Under the pieces are notes generated by a model. That model was not told the DNA's origin. It worked only from the letters and a program-made list of their open reading frames with translations, and did no database searches. A program made the translations under genes and the position numbers. From the NCBI GenBank assembly GCA_965226755.1, contig CBDDDT010000002.1:1-64000 (forward strand): 64,000 bases of DNA, read 5' to 3'. Positions 7,819 to 15,883 of the stretch are shown here, in pieces. Position 1 is the stretch's first letter. Each line of letters begins with the position of its first letter. This DNA comes from Bog-113 sp965226755 (lineage in GTDB: Bacteria; Acidobacteriota; Terriglobia; Bryobacterales; Bryobacteraceae).

Positions 7819-8300
7819 ATGAGCGATGCCGAAATGTCCGGCGCGGCCACAACGCCCCTCCGCAAGCGGTTCATCCGCGTGGCGGGCCGCCTTGTGCATT
7901 ACCGTGTGGCGGGACAGGGGCCCGCCGTGGTGATGTTGCACGACTCGCCGCGGTCGTCGCGCCTGCATGTGCAGACCATGCGGCATTTGGCCAAACGCTT
8001 CCAGGTGTTCGCACTCGATACGCCGGGATATGGCAATTCAGAGCCGCTCGAAGGGGCTCGTCTCGAGATCGCCGATTTTGCGCAGGCGCTCGGCGACGCA
8101 CTCGCGGCACTCGGACTGCGCGACGCGCCGCTTTATGCCACCCATACAAGTGCGAAGATCGCGCTGCACTATGCTGCTGCAACGGCGGCGCCTCCCCTGG
8201 TCCTGCTGGACGGGCTTTCGATCCCGCAAGGCGCAACCGATGAAGATTTCATCTCCCGCTACATGCGGGATTTCACGGTGGATGCCGACGGCGCCCGACT
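7819..8300 (+). CDS. Alpha/beta-hydrolase-fold protein, 3' end lost at a chimeric join
   Basis: The first 160 or so residues form a good alpha/beta-hydrolase N-terminal half: VHYRVAGQGPAVVML, HDSPRSSR at the oxyanion position, DTPGYGNSE, and a nucleophile elbow A-T-H-T-S (107-111) with His109 where Ser is expected, like the protein at 400-1266. Homologous-looking sequence ends at about ...DADGARL near base 8300. Beyond this the frame stays open to 8685 but the residues are antisense to a minus-strand actinobacterial membrane protein and tatC, so the longer frame is an artefact. ATG at 7819 is preferred to an upstream TTG. The missing half would carry the cap and remaining catalytic residues. 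Confidence 0.75.
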
Positions 8301-8306
8301 GGTTGT
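8294..8306. other. Chimeric join 1 (alphaproteobacterial block to actinobacterial block)
   Basis: On the plus strand hydrolase-fold sequence stops here in mid-domain. On the minus strand a glycine/serine-rich actinobacterial membrane protein (…SGSGSSNNQ) also stops making sense here and continues as antisense of the hydrolase. Gene style, strand use and GC level all change at this point. The precise base cannot be fixed by eye. Confidence 0.75.
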
Positions 8307-8466
8307 TGGAGCTACCGCTGCCCGACAGGCCACCGAGGAGGCCGCCGCCGCCCGTGCCGGTGCCGATGCCGAACAGGACAAGGCCGGACGCGAGCAGGAT
8401 GGCGAGACCGATGTAGACCACCTGCATCGTGCGACGCCGGCCTTTGCTACGCAGATCGAACAGCAA
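8300..8466 (-). CDS. N-terminus of a membrane-anchored protein (probable TPR protein), truncated at the join
   Basis: About 55 residues remain: a basic start MLFDLRSKGRRRT, one membrane helix VVYIGLAILLASGLVLFGIG and a Gly/Ser-rich linker. This arrangement is what I recall for actinobacterial membrane-anchored tetratricopeptide proteins of Solirubrobacter-like genomes, encoded next to tatC; that assignment is from memory and weak. The C-terminal part is missing because the sequence switches genomes at about 8300. It is transcribed after tatC with a gap of 17 bases, so it is probably the distal gene of the respiratory gene chain. Confidence 0.5.
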
Positions 8467-8483
8467 CGACGAACCTGCAGTTC

Positions 8484-9482
8484 TCAGTCGTCGTCCGGGC
8501 CGAGCCCGAGCGGATGGCGCTGCAGCTCGGCGGCGGCGCGCCGAGCGTCACGACGGTCTGCGAGCCTGAGCAACACGATGGACACGAGGAAGAGGATCAC
8601 CAGCGGGGCGGTTTCGAGCCCGGTCGTTACCGGGTCCGCACCGGGCATCGCGGCAGCGATCACCGCGATGATGACCACAGCGTAGCGCCAGTGCGTGGTC
8701 AGGGTGCGCCCGTTGATGACCCCCGCGGCCCGCAGTCCGAGGAGGATCAACGGCATCTCGAACGCCAGCCCGATCGCCGCCATCGTCATCACTTCGAACG
8801 AATAGAACGGCTTCGCCTGAACGAGGTTCTGGAACTGGGTCGAGTTGTAGCCCTGCAGGAACTTGACCGCCGCCGGTAAGACGACGATGAAGGTGAAGAC
8901 AGCGCCCGCGGCGAACAGGAGCGGCGCAACGATCATGATCGGCATCGCGACCCGTTTCTCGTTGGGCCGCATCGCCGGGATCACGAACGCATACGCCTGG
9001 TACAGCAGTATCGGCAACGAGATCAGCAGCGCGAAGTAGAAGGCGACGGTGATCGATACCGTGAACGGCTCGCCCACCCCGATCGTGATCGGCAGGGCCT
9101 TCGGGCTGGACTGGGGCAGCGACTCACCGGCGTCGGTGACCTCCTGCGCGCTCGTGGCCAGCAGCGCCTGCGCCTCCGGTGACAGGCCCGATTTGGGCAG
9201 CAGCGCGAGCCGCTTCAGATCGCCGCCGACACGCTCGAGGTGCTTGCCGGTCGAGACGTTGTCATGAGCGAGGCCGCCGATCTTGTTCGACTGACCGCTC
9301 GCGGTCTCTGGCGGCAACGATTTGTTGAGTAGATGCAGCAGATGGGTGCTCTGCCAGAAGCAGAACCCGAACGCGACGGCCAGTACCGCCGCGCAGATGA
9401 TCAGCCGGTGGCGAAGCTCGTCGAGGTGATCGACGACGCTCAGACGATCTTCGTGGCCGATCGGCCGAAGGCGCTTCGCCAT
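8484..9482 (-). CDS. tatC: Sec-independent protein translocase TatC
   Basis: A 332-residue polytopic membrane protein that receives twin-arginine signal peptides and forms the Tat translocase with TatA. It shows the N-terminal signature HLDELRHRL (19-27), six hydrophobic segments, the conserved GEPF (137-140) before the second helix, and FVIPAMRPNEKR (166-177). TatC proteins are usually about 240-260 residues; the extra length is an insertion of roughly 70 residues (about 58-127) in the first extracytoplasmic loop, rich in Leu/Ala/Glu/Gln and possibly coiled coil. The tail is charged. It is 21 bases downstream of tatA. The Rieske protein of this gene chain carries a twin-arginine signal, which gives TatC a local client. 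Confidence 0.95.
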   Translation of the reverse strand: MAKRLRPIGHEDRLSVVDHLDELRHRLIICAAVLAVAFGFCFWQSTHLLHLLNKSLPPETASGQSNKIGGLAHDNVSTGKHLERVGGDLKRLALLPKSGLSPEAQALLATSAQEVTDAGESLPQSSPKALPITIGVGEPFTVSITVAFYFALLISLPILLYQAYAFVIPAMRPNEKRVAMPIMIVAPLLFAAGAVFTFIVVLPAAVKFLQGYNSTQFQNLVQAKPFYSFEVMTMAAIGLAFEMPLILLGLRAAGVINGRTLTTHWRYAVVIIAVIAAAMPGADPVTTGLETAPLVILFLVSIVLLRLADRRDARRAAAELQRHPLGLGPDDD

Positions 9483-9503
9483 CTGATTACCCGCCTGCCA
9501 ACG

Positions 9504-9803
9504 TTAGGCGCGGTGCTGCGAATCCGCTGGCGCTGAGCCGGCCGTGGCCTGCGACTCGGGCGTCGGATGTTGCGCCGCGGCGGCGGCCGCTCCGGCCTGG
9601 GCTCCGGTGCCCGGCATCGCGGTTGCCTGGTTGATCGCCGGCGTGTCCTCGTGGTCCGGCTTCGACTGACCGGTAATCCCGTCCTTGAACTCGCGCATGC
9701 CGTGGCCGAGTCCCTTGCCGAGGGCGGGGAGCTTCTTGGGTCCGACAAAGAGAAGGACGACGACCAGAACGATCAGCGCGTCCGCCAGTGGGTTGCGAAA
9801 CAT
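9504..9803 (-). CDS. tatA: Sec-independent translocase pore subunit TatA
   Basis: A 99-residue TatA/E-type protein. There is a short periplasmic start MFRNPLADA, one membrane helix (about 9-20), the hinge FVGPKKLPALGKGLG (19-33) and an amphipathic helix HGMREFKDG, followed by an Ala/Pro/Gln-rich low-complexity tail. ATG at 9803 places the helix at the extreme N-terminus, as in known TatA; an upstream in-frame ATG at 9836 would add 11 unusual residues. It lies directly before tatC, forming a minimal TatAC pair with no tatB seen, usual for many Gram-positive bacteria. Confidence 0.9.
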   Translation of the reverse strand: MFRNPLADALIVLVVVLLFVGPKKLPALGKGLGHGMREFKDGITGQSKPDHEDTPAINQATAMPGTGAQAGAAAAAAQHPTPESQATAGSAPADSQHRA

Positions 9804-9917
9804 GACTAGCTGTGCCTCCGTGTGGGGTGTCGTCAAGCGTACCGATCGCGAGCGGTGGGGTGTTACGGATCGATTGCCGAGGCATGCAAGGGGATACGCG
9901 CCGGCAGCGCCAGCGGA

Positions 9918-10885
9918 TCACGAATACCGTTCGACGACGCCGTCGGCAACCAGTTCGAGCGCCCATCGCTGGCGCTCGGGGAGCTCCGGCAGCAGCCGCT
10001 TGGAGGCGGCCACCAGCTCCAGCGCCTCACCCCGAGCCAGTTCCAGTGCGTCGGTCCGCGCGATCCGTGCGCACACCTCCGAGGCCTGCTCGTCGGTCTT
10101 GATGCGCGGAGATCGAGCGCCGCGAGCGTCGGGTCACGGTCACGGGCGAGGATCAGCGGCAGCGTCACCGTGCCGTCCAGCAGGTCGGCTCCGCGCGGCT
10201 TGCCCGTCAGCTCCGGCGGACCGGTCACGTCGAGCACATCGTCGAACACCTGGAACGCGATCCCGATCCGCTCGCCGAACTGCGCCAGCGCGTCGCTGGG
10301 ACCTCCTGACGTGATCGCACCGAGCTCGCATGCGGCCCTGAACAGAACCGCGGTCTTCAGCCGGCAGCGATCGAAGTACCGTGACGCCACGACGGGCGAC
10401 CATGCGTCGGCGCGCTGCATCAGCTCGCCCGCGGCGAGCTCCGAGCTGGCTCGGGACAGAACCCGCACACAGTCGGCCGAGCCGATCCGCGAGAGCTCGG
10501 AGAACGCGCGTGAGAACAGCAGGTCACCGGTACTCGTCGCCGCCAACCGACCGCCGGTGGCCACGACCGTCGGACGCCCGCGCCGCAGCGCGGAGCCGTC
10601 GAGCACATCGTCGTGGACGAGCGTCGCGGCATGGACCAGCTCGACCGCGACCGCGGCCGACAGCAGATCTTCGCGCTCGGGCGTTGGCACACCGGCCGCG
10701 AGGAACACCAGCAGCGGCCGAAGCCGCTTGCCGCCGGCGGCGATCGTCGAACCGGCGTGGGCGCCGAGCTCGTCGCCGTAGCCGGTCGCGAGCTCGTGCA
10801 TGCGCAGCTCAAGCCTGTCCATCAGCCTCGCGACCGGTTCGCCGCCCGCCGCCCGGACAGCGTCGACGGTTACCGCCGAGCTCAT
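9918..10885 (-). CDS. Polyprenyl diphosphate synthase (menaquinone side chain), frameshifted near 10105
   Basis: A trans-polyprenyl synthase of about 320 residues making the isoprenoid tail of menaquinone. It shows GGKRLRP (51-57), the first Asp-rich motif DDVLD (92-96) and the second DDVLD (215-219). After LDLRA near base 10110 the frame degenerates to an Arg/Pro/Trp-rich tail ending at 9863. A one-base shift restores a convincing C-terminus (KTDEQASEVCARIARTDALE, later KRLLPELPERQRWALEL) ending ERYS with a TGA at 9918. One base is probably missing near 10103-10110. Its ATG overlaps the stop of menG (ATGA), linking prenylation and ring methylation of the quinone. Confidence 0.85.
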
Positions 10886-11622
10886 GTATGGACCTCGCCC
10901 ACGTGGATCGCGATGATGCCACCTGCGGTCAACCGGTACGTGATCGAGTCCAGCCCTACCTCTGACATCACGGCCGCGAGCGCCTCTGGCCCGGGGAAGC
11001 GCCGGACCGAGCTTGGCAGGTAGGAGTACGCGGCCGAATCGCCGGCGACACGGCCAAGCACGGGGATGATCCGATCGAACCAGAGGTCGAAAAAGGTCGA
11101 CAGCGGTGGCTCGGTCGGGGTGGTCAGCTCCAGCACGACCACCCGGCCGCCGGGCTTCACCACCCTGGCCATCTCAGCCAGGCCAAGCGGCAGATCGGCA
11201 AAGTTACGTGCCCCGAACCCGACCGTGGCCGCGTCGAACTCCCCGTCCTCGAATGGCAACGCCATCGCGTTGGCGTGCTGAAAGCTGATCGCGACGTCCA
11301 CCGGCGAGCTCGTCCGCAGCCCCCGGTCCACCAGCTTCTGTCGGGCGAGCTTCAGCATCTGCTCCGAGAAATCGACGGCGATCACGGTGCCATCCGGCGC
11401 GACCCGGTGCCCCAGCTCAAGCGCCAGGTCGCCGGTGCCGGTCGCGACGTCGAGCGCGCGGTCACCGGGGGCCAGCCCCGCCAGCTGCGCCGCCCGGCGG
11501 CGCCACGCGTGGTGCAGCCCGGCGGTCATCACCGAATTCAGGCGGTCGTAGACGCGGGCGATGCGGTCGAACATCGCCTGCACTTCAGGCTCCGGGAGGG
11601 TCCCCGGCGTCGCCCCGGTCAT
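10882..11622 (-). CDS. menG: Demethylmenaquinone methyltransferase
   Basis: A 246-residue class I SAM-dependent methyltransferase of the UbiE/MenG family. Motifs are MFDRIARVYDRLNSVMTAGL near the N-terminus, the SAM site DVATGTGDLAL (58-68), VDFSEQML, and a family-typical segment VGFGARNFADLPLGLAEMAR followed by VKPGGRVVVLE. It methylates demethylmenaquinone in the last step of menaquinone synthesis. ATG at 11622 is chosen because conservation begins at once; the longer frame overlaps the cytochrome gene. Its stop overlaps the start of the polyprenyl synthase by four bases, and it follows the cytochrome b/c gene, so the quinone and the enzyme that oxidises it are encoded together. Confidence 0.92.
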   Translation of the reverse strand: MTGATPGTLPEPEVQAMFDRIARVYDRLNSVMTAGLHHAWRRRAAQLAGLAPGDRALDVATGTGDLALELGHRVAPDGTVIAVDFSEQMLKLARQKLVDRGLRTSSPVDVAISFQHANAMALPFEDGEFDAATVGFGARNFADLPLGLAEMARVVKPGGRVVVLELTTPTEPPLSTFFDLWFDRIIPVLGRVAGDSAAYSYLPSSVRRFPGPEALAAVMSEVGLDSITYRLTAGGIIAIHVGEVHT

Positions 11623-11653
11623 ATGGGGTACGAAAGCAGACCCAGACCCGGGG

Positions 11654-12391
11654 CTACTGGAGCATCCCGAGAAACTGGACCAGGTCCGAGAACTTCTGCG
11701 GCTCTGACTTGGCGAGGCCGGCGAAGGACGGCATCGGCGAGGTCGGGTTGCGCAGCGTCGACGCAATCGCCGCCGGGCGCAGTATCGAACCGATGTGGGT
11801 GAGGTTGGGTCCGGGTCCGTTGTTGCCGTTCGAACCGATCTGGTGGCAGGCCTCGCAGCCTGACTGACCGACGACCAGCTCGCCCGCCTTGAAGGTGGAT
11901 ACCTCGGCAGCGGTGAGGGACGACGGCGGCTTCAGCGAGACCGAGTTCGGCGAGCCGGTGTTGGCGCCGGAGTAGGTCAGGAACGCCATTGCCAGGATCG
12001 TGATGACGCCTGCCGAGAGCGCCACCGGACGACGCGCGATGTGCCGCTCGGGGCTGCGGTCGTAGAACGGCAGCAGGAACAGCAGGATCATGCAGATCGT
12101 GGGAACGCCGATCGTCGCCAGGTCCGTGAACTTGGGGATGTTCTTCATCACCCGAAGGACCTCGAACAGGAAGTAGAAGTACCAATCCGGGCGCGGCACG
12201 TAGGTCGTCGTGGTCGGGTCGACCTTCGGCCCGAGGTCATCTCCCAAATACAGCGCCAGGAAGATGATCACCGCCATCACGATCACGGCCATGATCGAGT
12301 CTTTGACGATCGCGTACGGGAAGAACGGCTTGCCCTGAGCCTTCAGGATCGAGTACTCGCGGAGGTACTGCTCTTTTTCCTGCTGATTCAT
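11654..12391 (-). CDS. qcrC: Cytochrome b C-terminal subunit fused to cytochrome c (bc complex)
   Basis: A 245-residue membrane protein. Residues 1-140 form the C-terminal (subunit IV-like) part of cytochrome b, with PRPDWYFYFLFEVLR (67-81) and further membrane helices. Residues 160-245 form a small cytochrome c domain with the haem-binding CEACH (Cys179, Cys182, His183) and a candidate axial Met220 in SPMPSF. A subunit IV-cytochrome c fusion is known from Gram-positive bc complexes. The protein completes the quinol oxidase site and passes electrons from the Rieske centre. The gene follows qcrB by 31 bases. The symbol follows Bacillus usage. Confidence 0.9.
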   Translation of the reverse strand: MNQQEKEQYLREYSILKAQGKPFFPYAIVKDSIMAVIVMAVIIFLALYLGDDLGPKVDPTTTTYVPRPDWYFYFLFEVLRVMKNIPKFTDLATIGVPTICMILLFLLPFYDRSPERHIARRPVALSAGVITILAMAFLTYSGANTGSPNSVSLKPPSSLTAAEVSTFKAGELVVGQSGCEACHQIGSNGNNGPGPNLTHIGSILRPAAIASTLRNPTSPMPSFAGLAKSEPQKFSDLVQFLGMLQ

Positions 12392-12422
12392 GGTGCGGTC
12401 TGGGTGGGCGTCATCGAAATCA

Positions 12423-13235
12423 TCAGACCCGGGTCTCGTGCATCTCCGGCGCCTCTTCCTCGACCGCCTTCATCCAGGGCGGCGCGGAGATCCCGAGCTT
12501 GGTGATCAGGTACAGGTGAGCGCCGATCAATGCCGCGATCAGCCCCGGTATCAGCATCATGTGGATCGCGTAGAACCGCGACAGCGTCGTCGCCCCGAAC
12601 TCCGGTCCCGCTCGGAGGAAGTCCGACAGATACGGCCCGATGAACGGGCCGGTGCCGTTGATGTTGACGCCCACGATCGTCGCCCAGTAGGACTGCTGAT
12701 CGAACGGCAGCAGGTAGCCGGTGAAGCCCATCGCCAGGGTCAGGATCAGCAGCACGACGCCGATGATCCAGGTCAGCTCCCGCGGGTACTTATAGGCGCC
12801 GAAGAAGAACACGCGGGCCATGTGCAGGAAGATCAGGATGATCATCACCGATGCGCCCCACTTATGCATCGAGCGCACCAACTGTCCGAGGAACGCGTCA
12901 TCGGTGATGTAGCGGATCGACTCGTACGCCCCGCCGGACGCATCCGGCCGGTAGAACATGGCGAGGAAGACGCCGGTGACCGCCTGGTTGAGGAACGCGA
13001 ACATCGTCGCCGAGCCCAGCGTGTAGAACCAGTTGATCCCCTTGGGGACCTTGCGGAACAGCAGCCAGCGGACGCCGCCGGACAGTTGCATGCGCTCGTC
13101 GACCCAGTCGACGACGGTGATCCCAGCCTCGGCGCCAACCTCGAGCGGCGTCGCGTTGCCGTTGCCGTTCTCGCCCGGCCGCTTGGGCTGGGGCAGAAGC
13201 GATTTGGGAACCGGTGGCGCGGGGAGCTTGGGCAT
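12423..13235 (-). CDS. qcrB: Cytochrome b6-like subunit of menaquinol-cytochrome c reductase
   Basis: A 270-residue cytochrome b N-terminal subunit with four haem-bearing helices. Candidate bis-His haem ligands are His124/His225 and His138/His240; the spacings of 14 and 15 residues match the b6-type pattern. KGINWFYTLGSATMF and GYLLPFDQ are conserved quinone-site regions. A 45-residue Pro/Gly/Asn-rich N-terminal extension precedes the core and is likely cytoplasmic. Split cytochrome b (b6 plus subunit IV-cyt c) is typical of Gram-positive and b6f-like complexes. It sits between the Rieske gene and qcrC in the order qcrA-qcrB-qcrC. Confidence 0.92.
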   Translation of the reverse strand: MPKLPAPPVPKSLLPQPKRPGENGNGNATPLEVGAEAGITVVDWVDERMQLSGGVRWLLFRKVPKGINWFYTLGSATMFAFLNQAVTGVFLAMFYRPDASGGAYESIRYITDDAFLGQLVRSMHKWGASVMIILIFLHMARVFFFGAYKYPRELTWIIGVVLLILTLAMGFTGYLLPFDQQSYWATIVGVNINGTGPFIGPYLSDFLRAGPEFGATTLSRFYAIHMMLIPGLIAALIGAHLYLITKLGISAPPWMKAVEEEAPEMHETRV

Positions 13236-13270
13236 GGTCAGGTGTTGGGGGTGAGCGGTGGGATGAGGTC

Positions 13271-13960
13271 TTAGTTCTTCGGAAGGATCGAGGTGTCGAA
13301 GCGCTTCGGATACAGGTACTGGCCGATGCCGTTGAGCGGCTGGCCGGGGTCACGCGGCGAGAAGCGGTGCAGCTCGAAGTTCACCGAGTAGCGCGGTCCG
13401 ACCTGCACCAGTCCGTTGTGAACGCGGGTGTAGAAGCGGTCGAGTGGGCGCACCGGGGGACCGCCGACCACCATCCCGCGGAAGTCGTAGACGCCGCCGT
13501 GGCACGGGCAGATGAAGCGCTCGGCGGCGGCGACGTAGCGCACCGGGCAGCCCAGGTGCATGCACCGCGAGGAGAGCGCGACGTACTGGTTGTACTGGTC
13601 CGCGGGCTCGGTGTCGATCGCCGGATCGCGCTTGCGCATGTAGGCGATCGTGTTGCCGGCGTTGCCGATGCCCTGCACGATCGTGATCACCTTCGTCGTG
13701 TAGGTGAGCTCGGTGAAGTCCGACGGCGTGCCGACCGTCTGCCAGTCGAACGGCTCGCGACTGAAGATCGGTCCGAGCGCGAACCCCAGCGCCGGCAGCG
13801 TGAACGCCAGCACCGCGACAGCGCCGGAGCCCTGCCCGACCACGTTCATGAATCGCCGGCGGGTGACGGTCTCGCCCTCGAAGGCGCCAGGCATCCGCCG
13901 GTCGGCCGTGTACTTGGACTTCGCGCCTTTTGTGTGTCGATCTGCCACTTGGTCTTCCAT
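13271..13960 (-). CDS. qcrA: Rieske 2Fe-2S subunit of menaquinol-cytochrome c reductase
   Basis: A 229-residue Rieske protein. A twin-arginine motif TRRRF (33-37) lies before a single hydrophobic anchor (about 45-65). The cluster ligands are in C-M-H-L-G-C (Cys133, His135, Cys138) and C-P-C-H-G (Cys151, Cys153, His154), with GPPVRPLDRF as the Pro loop. It takes the first electron from menaquinol. The protein must be exported folded with its cluster through Tat, and tatA/tatC lie downstream in the same gene chain. ATG at 13960 is preferred to a TTG one codon upstream. The gap to the upstream gene is about 60 bases, so a separate promoter is possible. Confidence 0.93.
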   Translation of the reverse strand: MEDQVADRHTKGAKSKYTADRRMPGAFEGETVTRRRFMNVVGQGSGAVAVLAFTLPALGFALGPIFSREPFDWQTVGTPSDFTELTYTTKVITIVQGIGNAGNTIAYMRKRDPAIDTEPADQYNQYVALSSRCMHLGCPVRYVAAAERFICPCHGGVYDFRGMVVGGPPVRPLDRFYTRVHNGLVQVGPRYSVNFELHRFSPRDPGQPLNGIGQYLYPKRFDTSILPKN

Positions 13961-14022
13961 CAACGGCGGGTAAAGGGGGCCGAACGCGACGCTAAGTCTA
14001 CAGTGATCCGGGGCTCAAGCAG

Positions 14023-14574
14023 TCAGTTCGCCGGGGCCTCAGAGGCGCTGTCGAGAGCGCGGCCGCAGCATTCTACGAGTGCGGCGCCGGCGCTTGCGTC
14101 GCCACCGCGCGCGAGCGCTTTCGCAGCCTCGTATTCGGGCGTCGCACCCCAGCCGACGGCGACGGCACCGGCGTCCCAGATCGCCCGGGCGAGCGCGGTG
14201 TCCTGCGACAGCTGTGCCTGCGAGAGCAGCGAGATCACGTCGGCGAGTTCAGCGACCGCCTCGAGGTCACCCAGCTCGGCCAGCCGTGACAGCCCCAGCG
14301 CGTACAGCTGGTCGCCGAGCAGCAAGGCCAGATCGCGGTCATCGGTGACCACGACGCGCGGGCGGCCGTAGTGCAGCAGCGAGCCCTCCAAGATCATCTC
14401 CAGCAGCAGCTCGTACTCGGCCTCCCGGCCGATCGCGCGCGGCCCGCGCGCCGCCTGTGTGGGGGCTCCGGTGCCCGGCTGGTCGCTGTCGCCATCGACG
14501 CCACCGGCGACCAACAGCGCGGCCAGCGTGCCGCCCCGGGCGGCGAGCGCGTTGTACAGCGACTCGGTGCTCAT
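14023..14574 (-). CDS. Polyprenyl-synthase-like protein lacking Asp-rich motifs
   Basis: A 183-residue soluble helical protein. The segment GRPRVVVTDDRDLALLLGDQLYALGLSRLAELGD (split by eye at about 85-120) resembles the region of polyprenyl synthases that follows the first Asp-rich motif (the GD-L-L...A segment), but neither DDxxD motif is present and the length is about half. It could be a non-catalytic partner of the polyprenyl synthase encoded at 9918-10885 or a degenerate paralogue; this is inferred from pattern similarity only. ATG at 14574 leaves 28 bases after hemL; a longer frame to 14622 would overlap hemL. It lies between the haem and bc-complex genes. Confidence 0.6.
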   Translation of the reverse strand: MSTESLYNALAARGGTLAALLVAGGVDGDSDQPGTGAPTQAARGPRAIGREAEYELLLEMILEGSLLHYGRPRVVVTDDRDLALLLGDQLYALGLSRLAELGDLEAVAELADVISLLSQAQLSQDTALARAIWDAGAVAVGWGATPEYEAAKALARGGDASAGAALVECCGRALDSASEAPAN

Positions 14575-14602
14575 TACCTGATGTGTATCCGCTCGCGGCC
14601 GA

Positions 14603-15883
14603 TCACCGCTCACAAACCTCAAATGCCCGCCCCGCCGCCTCGATCGTGAGTTCGATGTCGCCGTCGGAGTGCGCCAGCGACGGGAACCACGCCTCGAACT
14701 GTGACGGCGGCGGATACACGCCGCGGGACAGCAGCGCGCGACACCAGGCGCCGTAGGCTTCGGTGTCGCACGCCTGGGCGCCGACGAAGTCGTGGACGGG
14801 CTCCGCGGCGAAGAACACCGTCATCAGGCCCGGGAGGCTCTGGACCTGCACCTCGGCGCCGGCCGCGGCCGCCGCGGCCCGGATGCCGCTGGCCAGCTGT
14901 TCGGTGGTCTGCCCGAGCCGCTCGTAGGCCGGCTCGTCGAGCTGGGCCAGCGTGGCGAGCCCGGCCGCCACCGCCAGCGGGTTGCCCGACAGCGTGCCGG
15001 CTTGGTAGACGTCGCCGGCGGGAGCGATCCGCTCCATCAGGTCCGCTCGGCCTCCGTAGGCAGCCGCCGGCAGCCCGCCGCCGACGATCTTGCCGAGCAC
15101 GGTCAGGTCCGGGACGACGCCGTAACGCTGCTGCGCGCCGCCACGCGCGACCCTGAATCCGGAGATCACCTCGTCGAAGACCAGCAGCGCGCCGTTCTGG
15201 TCGGCGGCCTCGCGTAACAGCTCCAGGAAGCCATCGGCGGGCGGCACCAGGCCCATGTTGGCCGGGATCGGCTCGGCGATGATCGCCGCCAGGTCCGGGT
15301 CCTCGATCAGCTCCCAGAGCTTCGAGAAGTCGTTGAACGGCGCGATCACGGTCTGGGCCGCGGCCACCTCGGGCACACCTGGACTGGCCGGGATCGACTG
15401 CGTCGCCAGGCCAGACCCGGCCTCGGCCAAGAGACCGTCGACGTGGCCGTGGTACGCGCCTGAGAACTTCAGCACGCGCGAGCGGCCGGTGACGGCGCGG
15501 GCAAGGCGCAGCGCGCTCATCGTGGCCTCAGTCCCCGACGACGTCATGCGGACCATCTCGATCGAGGGCATGCGGTCGGCGATCTGCTCGGCGAGCTCCA
15601 CCTCGCCGGCGGTGGGCGCTCCGAAGCTCGTGCCGTCGCGCGCGGCGCGGGTGACCGCCTCGACCACGCTCGGGTAGGCGTGTCCGAGGATCAGCGGCCC
15701 CCACGAGCAGACGTAGTCGACGTACTCGTCGCCGTCGACGTCACGGATCCGTGAGCCTTTGCCCGAGGCGATGAAGATCGGATCGCGACCGATCGAGCGC
15801 ATCGCCCGCACGGGCGAGTTGACCCCACCCGGCAACCGCTTCAGCGCTCGCTCGTATAACTGCTCAGAGCGGGTGGTCTTCAC
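14603..15883 (-). CDS. hemL: Glutamate-1-semialdehyde 2,1-aminomutase
   Basis: A 426-residue PLP enzyme of the class III aminotransferase fold that converts glutamate-1-semialdehyde to 5-aminolevulinate. It shows PGGVNSPVRA (18-27), SSGTEATMSALRLAR (115-129), AYHGHVDG (143-150), FDEVISGFR (236-244) and the PLP-binding lysine Lys265 in VLGKIVGGG. GTG at 15883 is chosen: it overlaps the stop of the upstream gene (GTGA) and gives the usual short N-terminus KTTRSEQLYERA. It is part of a haem gene run with hemB and the siroheme-decarboxylase-like gene. Confidence 0.95.
   Translation of the reverse strand: MKTTRSEQLYERALKRLPGGVNSPVRAMRSIGRDPIFIASGKGSRIRDVDGDEYVDYVCSWGPLILGHAYPSVVEAVTRAARDGTSFGAPTAGEVELAEQIADRMPSIEMVRMTSSGTEATMSALRLARAVTGRSRVLKFSGAYHGHVDGLLAEAGSGLATQSIPASPGVPEVAAAQTVIAPFNDFSKLWELIEDPDLAAIIAEPIPANMGLVPPADGFLELLREAADQNGALLVFDEVISGFRVARGGAQQRYGVVPDLTVLGKIVGGGLPAAAYGGRADLMERIAPAGDVYQAGTLSGNPLAVAAGLATLAQLDEPAYERLGQTTEQLASGIRAAAAAAGAEVQVQSLPGLMTVFFAAEPVHDFVGAQACDTEAYGAWCRALLSRGVYPPPSQFEAWFPSLAHSDGDIELTIEAAGRAFEVCER

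Noticed and set aside
7810..8685. A 291-residue plus-strand frame that looks like a hydrolase with a novel C-terminal extension
   Set aside because: The C-terminal 130 residues are antisense to a membrane-protein gene and tatC, and the composition changes abruptly at 8300; it is produced by the chimeric join.
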